From the NCBI GenBank assembly GCA_024232355.1, contig JAAEPW010000898.1:1-8213 (forward strand): DNA of 8,213 nucleotides. The letters are read 5' to 3'. Position numbers and translations under genes: made by a program. Shown here piece after piece: positions 1 through 6,517 of the stretch (position 1 is the stretch's first letter; each line of letters opens with the position of its first letter). Origin of the DNA: Chloroflexota bacterium (GTDB taxonomy: Bacteria; Chloroflexota; Anaerolineae; B4-G1). A model generated the notes under the pieces. That model searched no databases and was not told the DNA's origin. It saw nothing but the letters and a program-made list of their open reading frames with translations.

Positions 1-54
1 CAGTAGCCCTGTTGTCATTAGTGTGCGCCAATTGATCAGCCATTTGTAGACCAT
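1..54 (-). CDS. 5' end of a downstream operon gene, cut by the window edge
   Basis: An ATG at 54-52 on the minus strand opens a frame that stays open to the window edge (18 codons, beginning MVYKWLINWRTL). A strong Shine-Dalgarno, GAGGAGGT, sits 4 bases upstream (59-66). The start lies 31 bases after the stop of the 1677-residue gene on the same strand, so it is probably the third gene of that operon. The visible residues mix W, L and K/R and could be the start of a membrane anchor or signal sequence, but 18 residues do not allow a family call. Part of its Shine-Dalgarno lies in the 3' arm of a small hairpin (56-78). The start and ribosome binding site are well supported; the product is unknown. 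Confidence 0.6.
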   Translation of the reverse strand, partial: MVYKWLINWRTLMTTGLL

Positions 55-55
55 T

Positions 56-78
56 GTAACCTCCTCGCGCTAGGTTAC
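56..78 (-). repeat. 7-bp inverted repeat overlapping a ribosome binding site
   Basis: GTAACCT (56-62) and AGGTTAC (72-78) are perfect inverted repeats around a 9-base loop. On the minus-strand transcript the 3' arm overlaps the AGGAGGT Shine-Dalgarno of the gene starting at 54, so folding could partly hide that site. No T-run follows, so it does not look like an intrinsic terminator for the 1677-residue gene. The stem is short and may be chance. Confidence 0.4.
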
Positions 79-85
79 TACAGGT

Positions 86-3000
86 TTATGATTTTGTTAA
101 GGTCCCTAGTTCAATTTTGCGAAATTTTGGTGACGGTATCGTGTGCAGGCCCGGGGTGCTCGGGACGGGCGGCCACTGGCGCAGGACCAGGGGTAGGAAA
201 ACTGATTTGGGGGCAACAATATGCCTGGTTTTCACCTCGTCATCTGTTCCACATGGTCCGTTGACTATGAGCGTAATAGTGTACGTACCCACACTCGCAT
301 AGGTATGGGTCGGGTGTTGATCGGTGCTGGTCAACGTATCGCCAAAGCTCCACAAGCTGTCCGTATAGTCCCCAACCGTGGTGTTCGTAAAGACCACCGT
401 CAACGGGTCCCTGCCTGCGACCGCCGAGGCCGTAAACTCTGCCATATAATGACACGCATCCACCTGGCGCAATGCCAACAATGTCTCCAGGTTATCAAAA
501 GCTGATGACCCAATGCTGCCATAAAGAGGATCATCTGACTCGATGACCATCTTGGGCCACAGTTTCTCTGTGATCACCTGGCGGGCAAATGTGTGATCGC
601 CATACCCGGCTGCCAATTCGACCAAGTTAGCCATAATAGAGATGCTGTTATCCGCTTGCTCGCTCAACCGATTACCGGTGCAAGGATCATAGTATGCGGC
701 AATGGTCGGAGTAGAAGAAATGTGCGCGGTATACTCGGCTTTGTACCAGTCCAGTATTTGCCGTCCCGTATTCCAAAGGTCGGTATCCTCGCTTTCTTTG
801 GCGTAAACGCCAATCCGCCGAGCCAGATCGAGCGCCGTCAATGACGAGATACCATCTCCATATACTTGAAATTCCCACAACGAATATCCCCACTCTGTCC
901 CCCTACTTGTACCGTGCATACGGATGTGCCGAGTCGTCGTTAATGGAAAGTGAATCTCGTGGATAACAAGGTCGGTGTCATTGCTTTCACCGTTCGATTC
1001 GGTGTAGACAGGCGTCCAAGTTATCCCATCGTCTGACACGTCGATAGTATAAGCCTCACCGTAGGCTCTTTCCCATTTCAGAACGATGTGATCCACCGCT
1101 ATGGGCTGACTGAATTCCAAAGCGATCCACTGGTCATCGCTATGTAGTGATGACCACCGAGTATTACCATCACAATCGATGACGTTGTCAGGCACAAACC
1201 CGCTTTCATTAGAAGAAGCTGTTACTGCGATATCTTGGTCACAAGACAAATTGGGCGTTGAAATCTCACCATAATGAAAATGCTGCTCGAGATCGTACAT
1301 GGCGAAAGGCAAGCGGGTGTCACAGTACCGCACACTGTCTGCTATCATAAAAGTAGTATGGCTGAGCACCTGATTGTAAAAGTCAAAAGGCCAAAAGGCA
1401 ACGAGATCATAACTCGAGGCGTAGGCCAGTTCCCATGTCAGCGTAATGGTCATCACGCGACTCGGATTCGTTGGAGTGATAACCAACCATTGAGGGGCAA
1501 GCTGTCCATTGTTTGGTTGTTCGCTGCTCCAACGAGAGGCAGCAGAGACAATGCCATCTAGCGCTTTGTCGCAAGTGCAAGTAGAACAGTTCTCATCATT
1601 CTGGTACGATGATGCGGCGCAGTCGGCATTCAACAACAAGTTGCTGTCAGTGAATGGATTGTAGGCTTTGACCTCGTAGAGCGAGTAGCCCCATATAGTG
1701 CCGCGTTGTGTCATATCAATACGGATGGACTCTACAGCCTGAAGTGGGATCGTGATAATCTCGGTGTACCCCGTTCCCTCCGTCGTTTGGTAGAGAGGGT
1801 GAGGTTCTTGCCCCAGTTGAGCGGCATAGTGCCAGCCCATCAGGTTGTTGTCACTTGCGCGGGTTTGGGTTACAGTGTCATAGCCGCTCCAGTCATCTTG
1901 CCAGCCAAAGTGGGATCGCATCAGGTAATCGTCAAATTCCGCCAATGTGCCGGGGTCCTCAAAGGCACCAGTGGCACGTGGGTCAAAGTCGGTCGCACCC
2001 ATCAGCCCCCATGCCAGACAGTTGGCAAACAAGCGATATTTATCCCTGGCGCCGGGAAACTGTTGTTCGGCAATGGATAACGCCTCTAGCCAGCGATTTT
2101 GCTCTTTCGGAATAGTCGCATACCCATTGCTGCCTTTTTTAGTGCCATTGGGGAGCAATTCTCGATGCAGCAGGCAGAGATTGGGTGAGGCAAGATAGTA
2201 GGAGGATTCTCTCATGTCAGACATCGGCGCACCGGTTCCTCCAATCTCTGCCGGAGCCGCTATGTCAAAGAGATAATCAAAAGTGGTCTGATCCCCAACG
2301 AGGGCAGCATAAAGGGCCAGCATACTGATTGATTCGCCATCCACTGACTGACTCTCCCCATAGTCCCGCATAGGTGCATGATCCATATGACCCGGCAGAC
2401 GCGGATTGGACCATTGGGTGAGCAGCCCAGCAGGATAGATACCGGTCGCAAAGTAGCATAGGCCGCGCTCCATCACATCGGTCAGTGTGTCACAAACAGT
2501 CGTTCCCCTCAACATCAGGCTCCGTCCAAAAGTATTCGCATTGCCGTCGCCATCCCAAGACAGCTTGGAGAACTCGGTGCCGGGATCATCATACGGAGCG
2601 CCGGGATTGCCATCGTGGTCCACCGACACAAAGTCGGTTGGCATCACGTCATCCGCATTGGCCGTAATGTGCAGTTCCGACCATCGGATACGCATCTCGA
2701 CTGTGAAACCACAATCTATGTCGTTCGAGTTGTTCAGAGTGGTGCAAGCTGGGACATACAGTGCCCGATCGCACACGCCCTCTCCCGTGCCCCCAGCGTC
2801 CTGTCTGCATCGAAACGCGCCGTTGACAAAGATAGCCGAGACGCTATCACCGTTCCAATCAAATGTAGAGGTCTCAACCTGCGTGTCGCTTATCACAAAG
2901 CCGACGTACACATAATCCTGATCCCAAAGAGCACGCACTGTGGCCGATGTTCCGTCAGTCTGTGAGATGTGGGTAGCATAGGTGAAAGAAATGGCGCTTT

Positions 3001-5119
3001 GCCAGATCAATTCATTCATATCACCATCCACGGTGATGGCCCCAGTTGCCGGGAGAACTTTCAAGTTCTTCATAGAGGGCACAAACTGCCCCGAGCTATA
3101 GTCACACTCGGCGGGGTTGGTTCCATCGCTGATTTGACCATAGACATAGTAACTGCCCACCGGCAACGTTGTGGGCAATGTCCAGGTGTAAACATCGATC
3201 GCACTGTTCTCAGACAAGCCGTCCACGATTAGCGTTCCATCACAACCCGCATCGTTTGTATCATAATACAGTCCAATCGTGGCATCATCATCCGGATCGT
3301 AATCCTGCCAGGAGATAGCGAGTTGTCCCTCAGAAGGCACCAACTCGTGACCATAGGGTGGTTTGCTTAGCGCCAGCAACGGCGAGGCATTGGTCGGGGT
3401 CAAAGCTGCAGAGGTCGTAAAAGTATAGGCACCCGTCATTATGTCACCAGTTCGAACGACAAAGGTGTATGGGGTCGTGGGAAACAGGTTGGTCAGGGTC
3501 AGTCGGTGGGTTGTGGTGATGGTCGCGTCAGTTATTCGGCGGCGGTCAATCAAGCCCCAATCCGCTTCGTGTTTATGCAAGAGCTTGAAATAGCTCCAGC
3601 CGTAAACTCGCGCGTCCTGATCGAGATAGTGGCGCAAAGTATCAATAGCCCTAACCTTAGCCCAACTATCGGCAACGACACCGTTTCTCTGCTCAGAGTT
3701 GTCATAGCTGGCGGCGGGGGCGAACCCGGTTGAATCCAGCACCAGTGGTTTGTGCAGGGCTGCCAGGTTGTTTTCGATCCATGCTTTGTCCAAATAGTAA
3801 TCGAACTGATCCTTGCAAATCAGCATAGTCGCTGAATAACTGGCTGTAGGCGTAACGGTACACCCAAATGGTGCATTTTCCGCATGCTGAACATAGATGA
3901 CCACTGAAACACCATCGACCAGATCGCCGACTGATGCTTGAGGCAACTCGTCCCGCCAACCATAGTAAGTGTTGGCATACACAGTCGCCCCAGGCACCTT
4001 AGTTTTTAGTGCATTGTAACAATAGGCTACATAGTCTCGTTGCCGCTCAATGGTCGGGGTAGGGACGTTGGGGTCATCGAGAGGAATGTTGATGAGGAAA
4101 TAGAAAAGACGGTCTGGATGATCTCTAAAATATGAGAAATACGCATCATAGTGCTCCAAAATGGTATCACAGTTCTGAAAGGTCCAATCAAAGGGAAATG
4201 CATCGAAAGATGATGGGTACCACTCCAGACGGAAAGTAATTTGCAACCCTTGCGCGGCAGCCGCGTCCAGGGCTATCTGATCCCACGGGTGGATTGTGGG
4301 CGTAGCAGGCTCAGTGGGATAGAGTACGATAGCATTGAAATTGGCAGCCGCAATGGCCTCGACATCGCCAATGATCGTATCTGTCACCAAGTCACGATCG
4401 ACCCAGTCCAAATAGGCGCTGTATTCGCCGGGGGCATAAGCCACTCCCCGGAAAGTTTGACTGATAGGCTGATAACTGGGAAAGACTGAGAGAATAGCAC
4501 TGTCCAGGTCAAGATAGGATTCTTCGGCCAGATCCGTTTGCCACGAGATCAAGGCAGTCATCGAAGTGATGTTTGAGACAGAGATATTTGACATCGGGAG
4601 CACAACGGTTGAGGTCTGGGTGTAGATGCCCGTAGCGCCCTCTTCAGTCGTGACTTGCACCACGTTGGTCAGTAGCCCGGTATAGTCCGTCTCCACAGTG
4701 ACAACGACCGTCTCTGTCCAAATATCACTGGGCATAAGGATAACGGGAGTCCAGGTGACTATATCGCCGGGCAGGATTAGTGTCCCACCAGATGTCCCGC
4801 CACGCGCAATGTGATCAGGCAGTGTGTCGGTGACGGTAGCAGTGAGGGTCACGCTACCGGTGTTGGTGACATAGATGGTATAAGTCAGTTGCGCTCCCGC
4901 CTGCACCAAGTCAGGAGTGGCCTGCTTGCTGACAGTCAGCGAGGGATAGTTTGGTATCCGGGTGATGGCCTTTTGGACAATCTCGTCTAGTTTCTGTATA
5001 TGGCGATTCCCTGATGCTCCACCAGAGGCTGAGGCTACTATGATGGATACAGCCAAGGCAATCAGAACTGTGGAGATCGTCGCAATCAACGATCGAAACG
5101 TCGCACGATGCCGGGACAC
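86..5119 (-). CDS. Giant secreted multidomain protein (DUF11, Fn3, TIM-barrel-like, CBM9, discoidin x2, PKD)
   Basis: A 1677-residue exported protein, probably extracellular or surface-bound and binding glycans. The N-terminus has basic residues (RHRATFR), a hydrophobic stretch at about 10-30 and an ASA site near 29-31, as in a signal peptide. Domains in order: DUF11-type beta repeat (about 58-172); first half of an Fn3-like domain (about 176-207); TIM-barrel-like domain (about 220-525); second half of the Fn3 (about 528-572); Ig-like domain rich in D (DPDDDATIGLYYD, about 590-680); CBM9-like (about 690-873, ITVDGDMNELIW); helical region (about 873-1107); a discoidin (F5/8C) domain with swapped halves (about 1108-1240); an intact discoidin (about 1288-1422, WGYSLWEF at 1410-1417); more helical sequence (1424-1557); PKD (about 1556-1636, WSFGD at 1590-1594); FLPLVLR at 1641-1647 and a 30-residue tail. 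The start is GTG at 5117-5119, sharing one base with the upstream stop; GAGGG lies at 5129-5133. Enzyme activity is doubtful: the barrel has NIP (344-346) and STG (463-465) where clan GH-A enzymes carry glutamates. Domain limits are by eye. Confidence 0.9.
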   Translation of the reverse strand: MSRHRATFRSLIATISTVLIALAVSIIVASASGGASGNRHIQKLDEIVQKAITRIPNYPSLTVSKQATPDLVQAGAQLTYTIYVTNTGSVTLTATVTDTLPDHIARGGTSGGTLILPGDIVTWTPVILMPSDIWTETVVVTVETDYTGLLTNVVQVTTEEGATGIYTQTSTVVLPMSNISVSNITSMTALISWQTDLAEESYLDLDSAILSVFPSYQPISQTFRGVAYAPGEYSAYLDWVDRDLVTDTIIGDVEAIAAANFNAIVLYPTEPATPTIHPWDQIALDAAAAQGLQITFRLEWYPSSFDAFPFDWTFQNCDTILEHYDAYFSYFRDHPDRLFYFLINIPLDDPNVPTPTIERQRDYVAYCYNALKTKVPGATVYANTYYGWRDELPQASVGDLVDGVSVVIYVQHAENAPFGCTVTPTASYSATMLICKDQFDYYLDKAWIENNLAALHKPLVLDSTGFAPAASYDNSEQRNGVVADSWAKVRAIDTLRHYLDQDARVYGWSYFKLLHKHEADWGLIDRRRITDATITTTHRLTLTNLFPTTPYTFVVRTGDIMTGAYTFTTSAALTPTNASPLLALSKPPYGHELVPSEGQLAISWQDYDPDDDATIGLYYDTNDAGCDGTLIVDGLSENSAIDVYTWTLPTTLPVGSYYVYGQISDGTNPAECDYSSGQFVPSMKNLKVLPATGAITVDGDMNELIWQSAISFTYATHISQTDGTSATVRALWDQDYVYVGFVISDTQVETSTFDWNGDSVSAIFVNGAFRCRQDAGGTGEGVCDRALYVPACTTLNNSNDIDCGFTVEMRIRWSELHITANADDVMPTDFVSVDHDGNPGAPYDDPGTEFSKLSWDGDGNANTFGRSLMLRGTTVCDTLTDVMERGLCYFATGIYPAGLLTQWSNPRLPGHMDHAPMRDYGESQSVDGESISMLALYAALVGDQTTFDYLFDIAAPAEIGGTGAPMSDMRESSYYLASPNLCLLHRELLPNGTKKGSNGYATIPKEQNRWLEALSIAEQQFPGARDKYRLFANCLAWGLMGATDFDPRATGAFEDPGTLAEFDDYLMRSHFGWQDDWSGYDTVTQTRASDNNLMGWHYAAQLGQEPHPLYQTTEGTGYTEIITIPLQAVESIRIDMTQRGTIWGYSLYEVKAYNPFTDSNLLLNADCAASSYQNDENCSTCTCDKALDGIVSAASRWSSEQPNNGQLAPQWLVITPTNPSRVMTITLTWELAYASSYDLVAFWPFDFYNQVLSHTTFMIADSVRYCDTRLPFAMYDLEQHFHYGEISTPNLSCDQDIAVTASSNESGFVPDNVIDCDGNTRWSSLHSDDQWIALEFSQPIAVDHIVLKWERAYGEAYTIDVSDDGITWTPVYTESNGESNDTDLVIHEIHFPLTTTRHIRMHGTSRGTEWGYSLWEFQVYGDGISSLTALDLARRIGVYAKESEDTDLWNTGRQILDWYKAEYTAHISSTPTIAAYYDPCTGNRLSEQADNSISIMANLVELAAGYGDHTFARQVITEKLWPKMVIESDDPLYGSIGSSAFDNLETLLALRQVDACHYMAEFTASAVAGRDPLTVVFTNTTVGDYTDSLWSFGDTLTSTDQHPTHTYASVGTYTITLIVNGPCGTDDEVKTRHIVAPKSVFLPLVLRQWPPVPSTPGLHTIPSPKFRKIELGTLTKS

Positions 5120-6141
5120 TAGGCTTTTCCCTCAACCAGCACAGGCGTCAGGTTTTCGGGAATATTTTGCAACATGACTTGCACACGTCCCAGCTCGTAT
5201 GCTTCCTTTGCGGAACGACCTGCGCCCAACGCCTGGTAAAAACCAACGGAAAAGGCAATAGCGGCCTTATCACCTATGGCTTGGTGCATGCCGATGACGA
5301 AACGGACATGTTCGGCAATAGCATTTGCCTGAATTTCAGAATAACAGGAATTCAGAATGACACAGTTCACGCAATTGGCAAATTGCTCAAACAACGCGGC
5401 GAGTGCAGCAGGCTGAATAGGATGAATCTCACCTGTTTGACTCTCAAAACACAACTCCCCACTTCTCGTACCATGACCGGAGAAATGAACAATATGCGGT
5501 TGCACGTCGAGTAGAGCTTGGCTGAGATCCTGAGGTCGTACAGCAAACCGTTGCTCCAATTTGAAACGGTTGCGCAGCTTGGCCAATTGAAGTTTCTCCT
5601 GGATTTCTCGCAACTCTTCACCCAATCGTAGTCGGACCGTACCATCGGGTTCGGCGGCCAGAAACAATATGGAAATGCCGTCAATTGCAGGCATCACAGG
5701 TTTGCTGAGGTAAATGTTGATATTGTCATAGTATGGTTGATATTTTTCCTCAAACCATTCTGGTGGGGATTGGCGTTGCAATCCACCCGTATCGTTGAAA
5801 GGATACCCACTTTGAATATACCCCTTTACTTTTTTGTAGAAACCGCCTGGAAAGTTGGGACCAGAGGACGCCAGGTTGTATGACTTGGTCAGGCATTTCC
5901 TGGCAAGTTCTAGTTTTCCAATGCGATGACAGATATCAGCCAAAAGCGTCCAAGACCGTTGATAATTGGGGGCAGCCTCGATTGCCTCACAGACATATTG
6001 CAGCGCATGGCCCAAAGGGTGCCAATCCCATTGGCCATATCGTGCCAGTTTTTCTCCCCACTCTCGGACCTTTGTTCTCACATTATCTATTTTTTTGTCG
6101 GCGAGTATTTGTTTGTCGGTCATTGTAATCATTCCATTCAA
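5119..6141 (-). CDS. TPR-CHAT caspase-like cysteine protease
   Basis: A 340-residue, apparently cytoplasmic protein with no signal peptide or membrane segment. Residues about 40-95 look like TPR helices (HALQYVCEAIEAAPNY, then WTLLADICHRIGKLELARK), a protein-interaction scaffold. After a linker rich in aromatics, residues about 155-300 form a CHAT domain. It begins ISILFLAAEPDG and carries HFSGHG with the catalytic His at 223 and LNSCYS with the catalytic Cys at 266; IAFSVGFYQAL follows near 295-305. Both dyad residues are intact, so it should be an active peptidase or a regulated one. Known CHAT/TPR-CHAT proteins act in conflict and cell-death signalling (for example Csx29 with type III-E CRISPR effectors), but no CRISPR gene is visible here. 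It heads the operon; its TAG shares a G with the GTG of the secreted protein gene, suggesting translational coupling. Start choice is uncertain: M1, M4 and M7 are all possible, and M7 (ATG at 6121-6123) is nicely spaced from a weak GGA. Confidence 0.88.
   Translation of the reverse strand: MNGMITMTDKQILADKKIDNVRTKVREWGEKLARYGQWDWHPLGHALQYVCEAIEAAPNYQRSWTLLADICHRIGKLELARKCLTKSYNLASSGPNFPGGFYKKVKGYIQSGYPFNDTGGLQRQSPPEWFEEKYQPYYDNINIYLSKPVMPAIDGISILFLAAEPDGTVRLRLGEELREIQEKLQLAKLRNRFKLEQRFAVRPQDLSQALLDVQPHIVHFSGHGTRSGELCFESQTGEIHPIQPAALAALFEQFANCVNCVILNSCYSEIQANAIAEHVRFVIGMHQAIGDKAAIAFSVGFYQALGAGRSAKEAYELGRVQVMLQNIPENLTPVLVEGKA
5129..5133 (-). promoter_or_regulatory. Ribosome binding site for the GTG start of the secreted protein
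   Basis: GAGGG on the minus strand lies 9 bases before the GTG at 5119-5117, inside the last codons of the CHAT gene. Together with the TAGTG overlap it supports this start and termination-reinitiation coupling of the two proteins. Confidence 0.6.
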
Positions 6142-6174
6142 AACGCTAGCATTTAGGCCCTGATTGTCACGTTC

Positions 6175-6203
6175 ATGATATTGTAACTTGACTCAAAAGT
6201 CAA
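6175..6203 (-). promoter_or_regulatory. Sigma70-type promoter of the CHAT operon
   Basis: On the minus strand, TTGACT (6203-6198) is separated by exactly 17 bases from TATCAT (6180-6175). These match 5 of 6 bases each of the TTGACA and TATAAT consensus boxes. Transcription would begin near 6168, giving a leader of about 27 bases before the ATG at 6141. The -35 box is one arm of the palindrome at 6188-6203, so a repressor or activator site may overlap it. Confidence 0.6.
6188..6203. repeat. Palindrome over the -35 box (candidate operator)
   Basis: TTGACT and AGTCAA are perfect 6-bp inverted repeats around CAAA. The right arm, read on the minus strand, is the -35 box of the CHAT operon promoter. 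A dimeric regulator bound here would compete with RNA polymerase. Function is inferred from position only. Confidence 0.45.
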
Positions 6204-6252
6204 AGCTCCCTCTCCTGGCGTGACAAATGCTCCGCGTGGGAGTGGTAGAAAA

Positions 6253-6271
6253 GCAGACTGATGATGTCTGC
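6253..6271. repeat. 6-bp inverted repeat
   Basis: GCAGAC (6253-6258) and GTCTGC (6266-6271) are perfect inverted repeats around the 7-base loop TGATGAT. It is one of the cluster of palindromes in this intergenic region; alone it would be weak evidence of function. Confidence 0.4.
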
Positions 6272-6290
6272 CGTGTCGTAGATTGGCAAT

Positions 6291-6324
6291 TACTCTCTCC
6301 ATACCACGAGGTATGAAGAGAGTA
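6291..6324. repeat. 15-bp inverted repeat, loop ACGA
   Basis: TACTCTCTCCATACC (6291-6305) and GGTATGAAGAGAGTA (6310-6324) pair over 15 positions with one mismatch (6299 with 6316). On minus-strand RNA that position becomes a G-U wobble, giving an unbroken stem with the tetraloop UCGU. No U-tract follows on either strand. It is the strongest hairpin in the window and first of three in a row. Confidence 0.7.
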
Positions 6325-6334
6325 CACGTATGCC

Positions 6335-6350
6335 CAGCCCACGTAGGCTG
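6335..6350. repeat. 16-bp near-perfect palindrome centred on ACGT
   Basis: CAGCC-C-ACGT-A-GGCTG is a palindrome with a single non-complementary pair (6340 with 6345). It has no loop, so it suits a dimeric DNA-binding protein better than an RNA hairpin. It lies between two longer inverted repeats. Confidence 0.5.
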
Positions 6351-6351
6351 C

Positions 6352-6381
6352 GGACAGCAAGCAACCGTTTGTTTGTTGTCC
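6352..6381. repeat. 13-bp inverted repeat, loop CCGT
   Basis: GGACAGCAAGCAA (6352-6364) and TTGTTTGTTGTCC (6369-6381) pair over 13 positions. Two are G-T, so the stem is continuous with two G-U wobbles in plus-strand RNA. Not followed by a T-run. Confidence 0.6.
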
Positions 6382-6471
6382 ATTGCCTGTTTGTGTGATC
6401 ACCGTCTCGTCATCTTGGCGAGGCGTGGTTTTTGTGGGTTAGCAAGGTTCGTTGATCGTTTTACTCGATTT

Positions 6472-6492
6472 TGCGAGATGAAAACGCTCGCA
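6472..6492. repeat. 6-bp inverted repeat upstream of the plus-strand genes
   Basis: TGCGAG (6472-6477) and CTCGCA (6487-6492) are perfect inverted repeats around ATGAAAACG. An earlier CTCG (6464-6467) can pair with the same CGAG, so two mutually exclusive small hairpins are possible just before the Shine-Dalgarno at 6506. Short stems; a regulatory role is only a possibility. Confidence 0.35.
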
Positions 6493-6505
6493 TCATAGCA
6501 CTTTG

Positions 6506-6513
6506 AAGGAGGT
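6506..6513 (+). promoter_or_regulatory. Strong Shine-Dalgarno of the 43-residue ORF
   Basis: AAGGAGGT, an excellent match to the anti-Shine-Dalgarno, lies 4 bases before the ATG at 6518. It is the main evidence that the short ORF is real. Confidence 0.75.
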
Positions 6514-6517
6514 TGAT

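Larger units (their letters stand above)
6142..6517. other. Non-coding divergent intergenic region rich in inverted repeats
   Basis: These 376 bases separate the minus-strand CHAT operon from the plus-strand gene set. Overlapping open frames exist here (a 76-codon minus frame from 6383 and a 71-codon plus frame from 6283), but neither has a ribosome binding site or protein-like sequence. Instead the stretch holds the CHAT promoter and at least six inverted repeats (6188-6203, 6253-6271, 6291-6324, 6335-6350, 6352-6381, 6472-6492). None is followed by a T-run, so they do not look like intrinsic terminators. I see no convincing sigma70 promoter for the plus-strand genes; their promoter may use other boxes or overlap the hairpins. 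Confidence 0.7.

Noticed and set aside
113..126. AATTTTGCGAAATT near-palindrome
   Set aside because: It lies in the coding end of the secreted protein, is A+T-rich and short with a T-G mismatch, and may be chance.
1706..2198. Overlapping plus-strand frames opposite the secreted protein
   Set aside because: The minus-strand frame here is part of a continuous 1677-residue protein with recognisable domains; the plus frames have no ribosome binding sites or motifs.
5119..6141. CHAT protein as Csx29 of a type III-E CRISPR system
   Set aside because: It is only 340 residues, much shorter than Csx29, and no gRAMP/Cas7-11 gene or repeat array is present.
6291..6381. Hairpins as Rho-independent terminators
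   Set aside because: No run of T follows any stem on either strand, and they sit between divergent genes where no terminator is needed.
6253..6381. CRISPR array
   Set aside because: The inverted repeats differ in sequence and there is no regularly spaced direct repeat; no cas gene is visible despite the CHAT protease.
6153..6383. 76-codon minus-strand frame just upstream of the CHAT gene
   Set aside because: No ribosome binding site at its start, it runs through several inverted repeats and the CHAT promoter, and its translation is not protein-like.
6283..6498. 71-codon plus-strand frame in the intergenic region
   Set aside because: No Shine-Dalgarno, cysteine- and arginine-rich translation without pattern, and overlap with the hairpin array.
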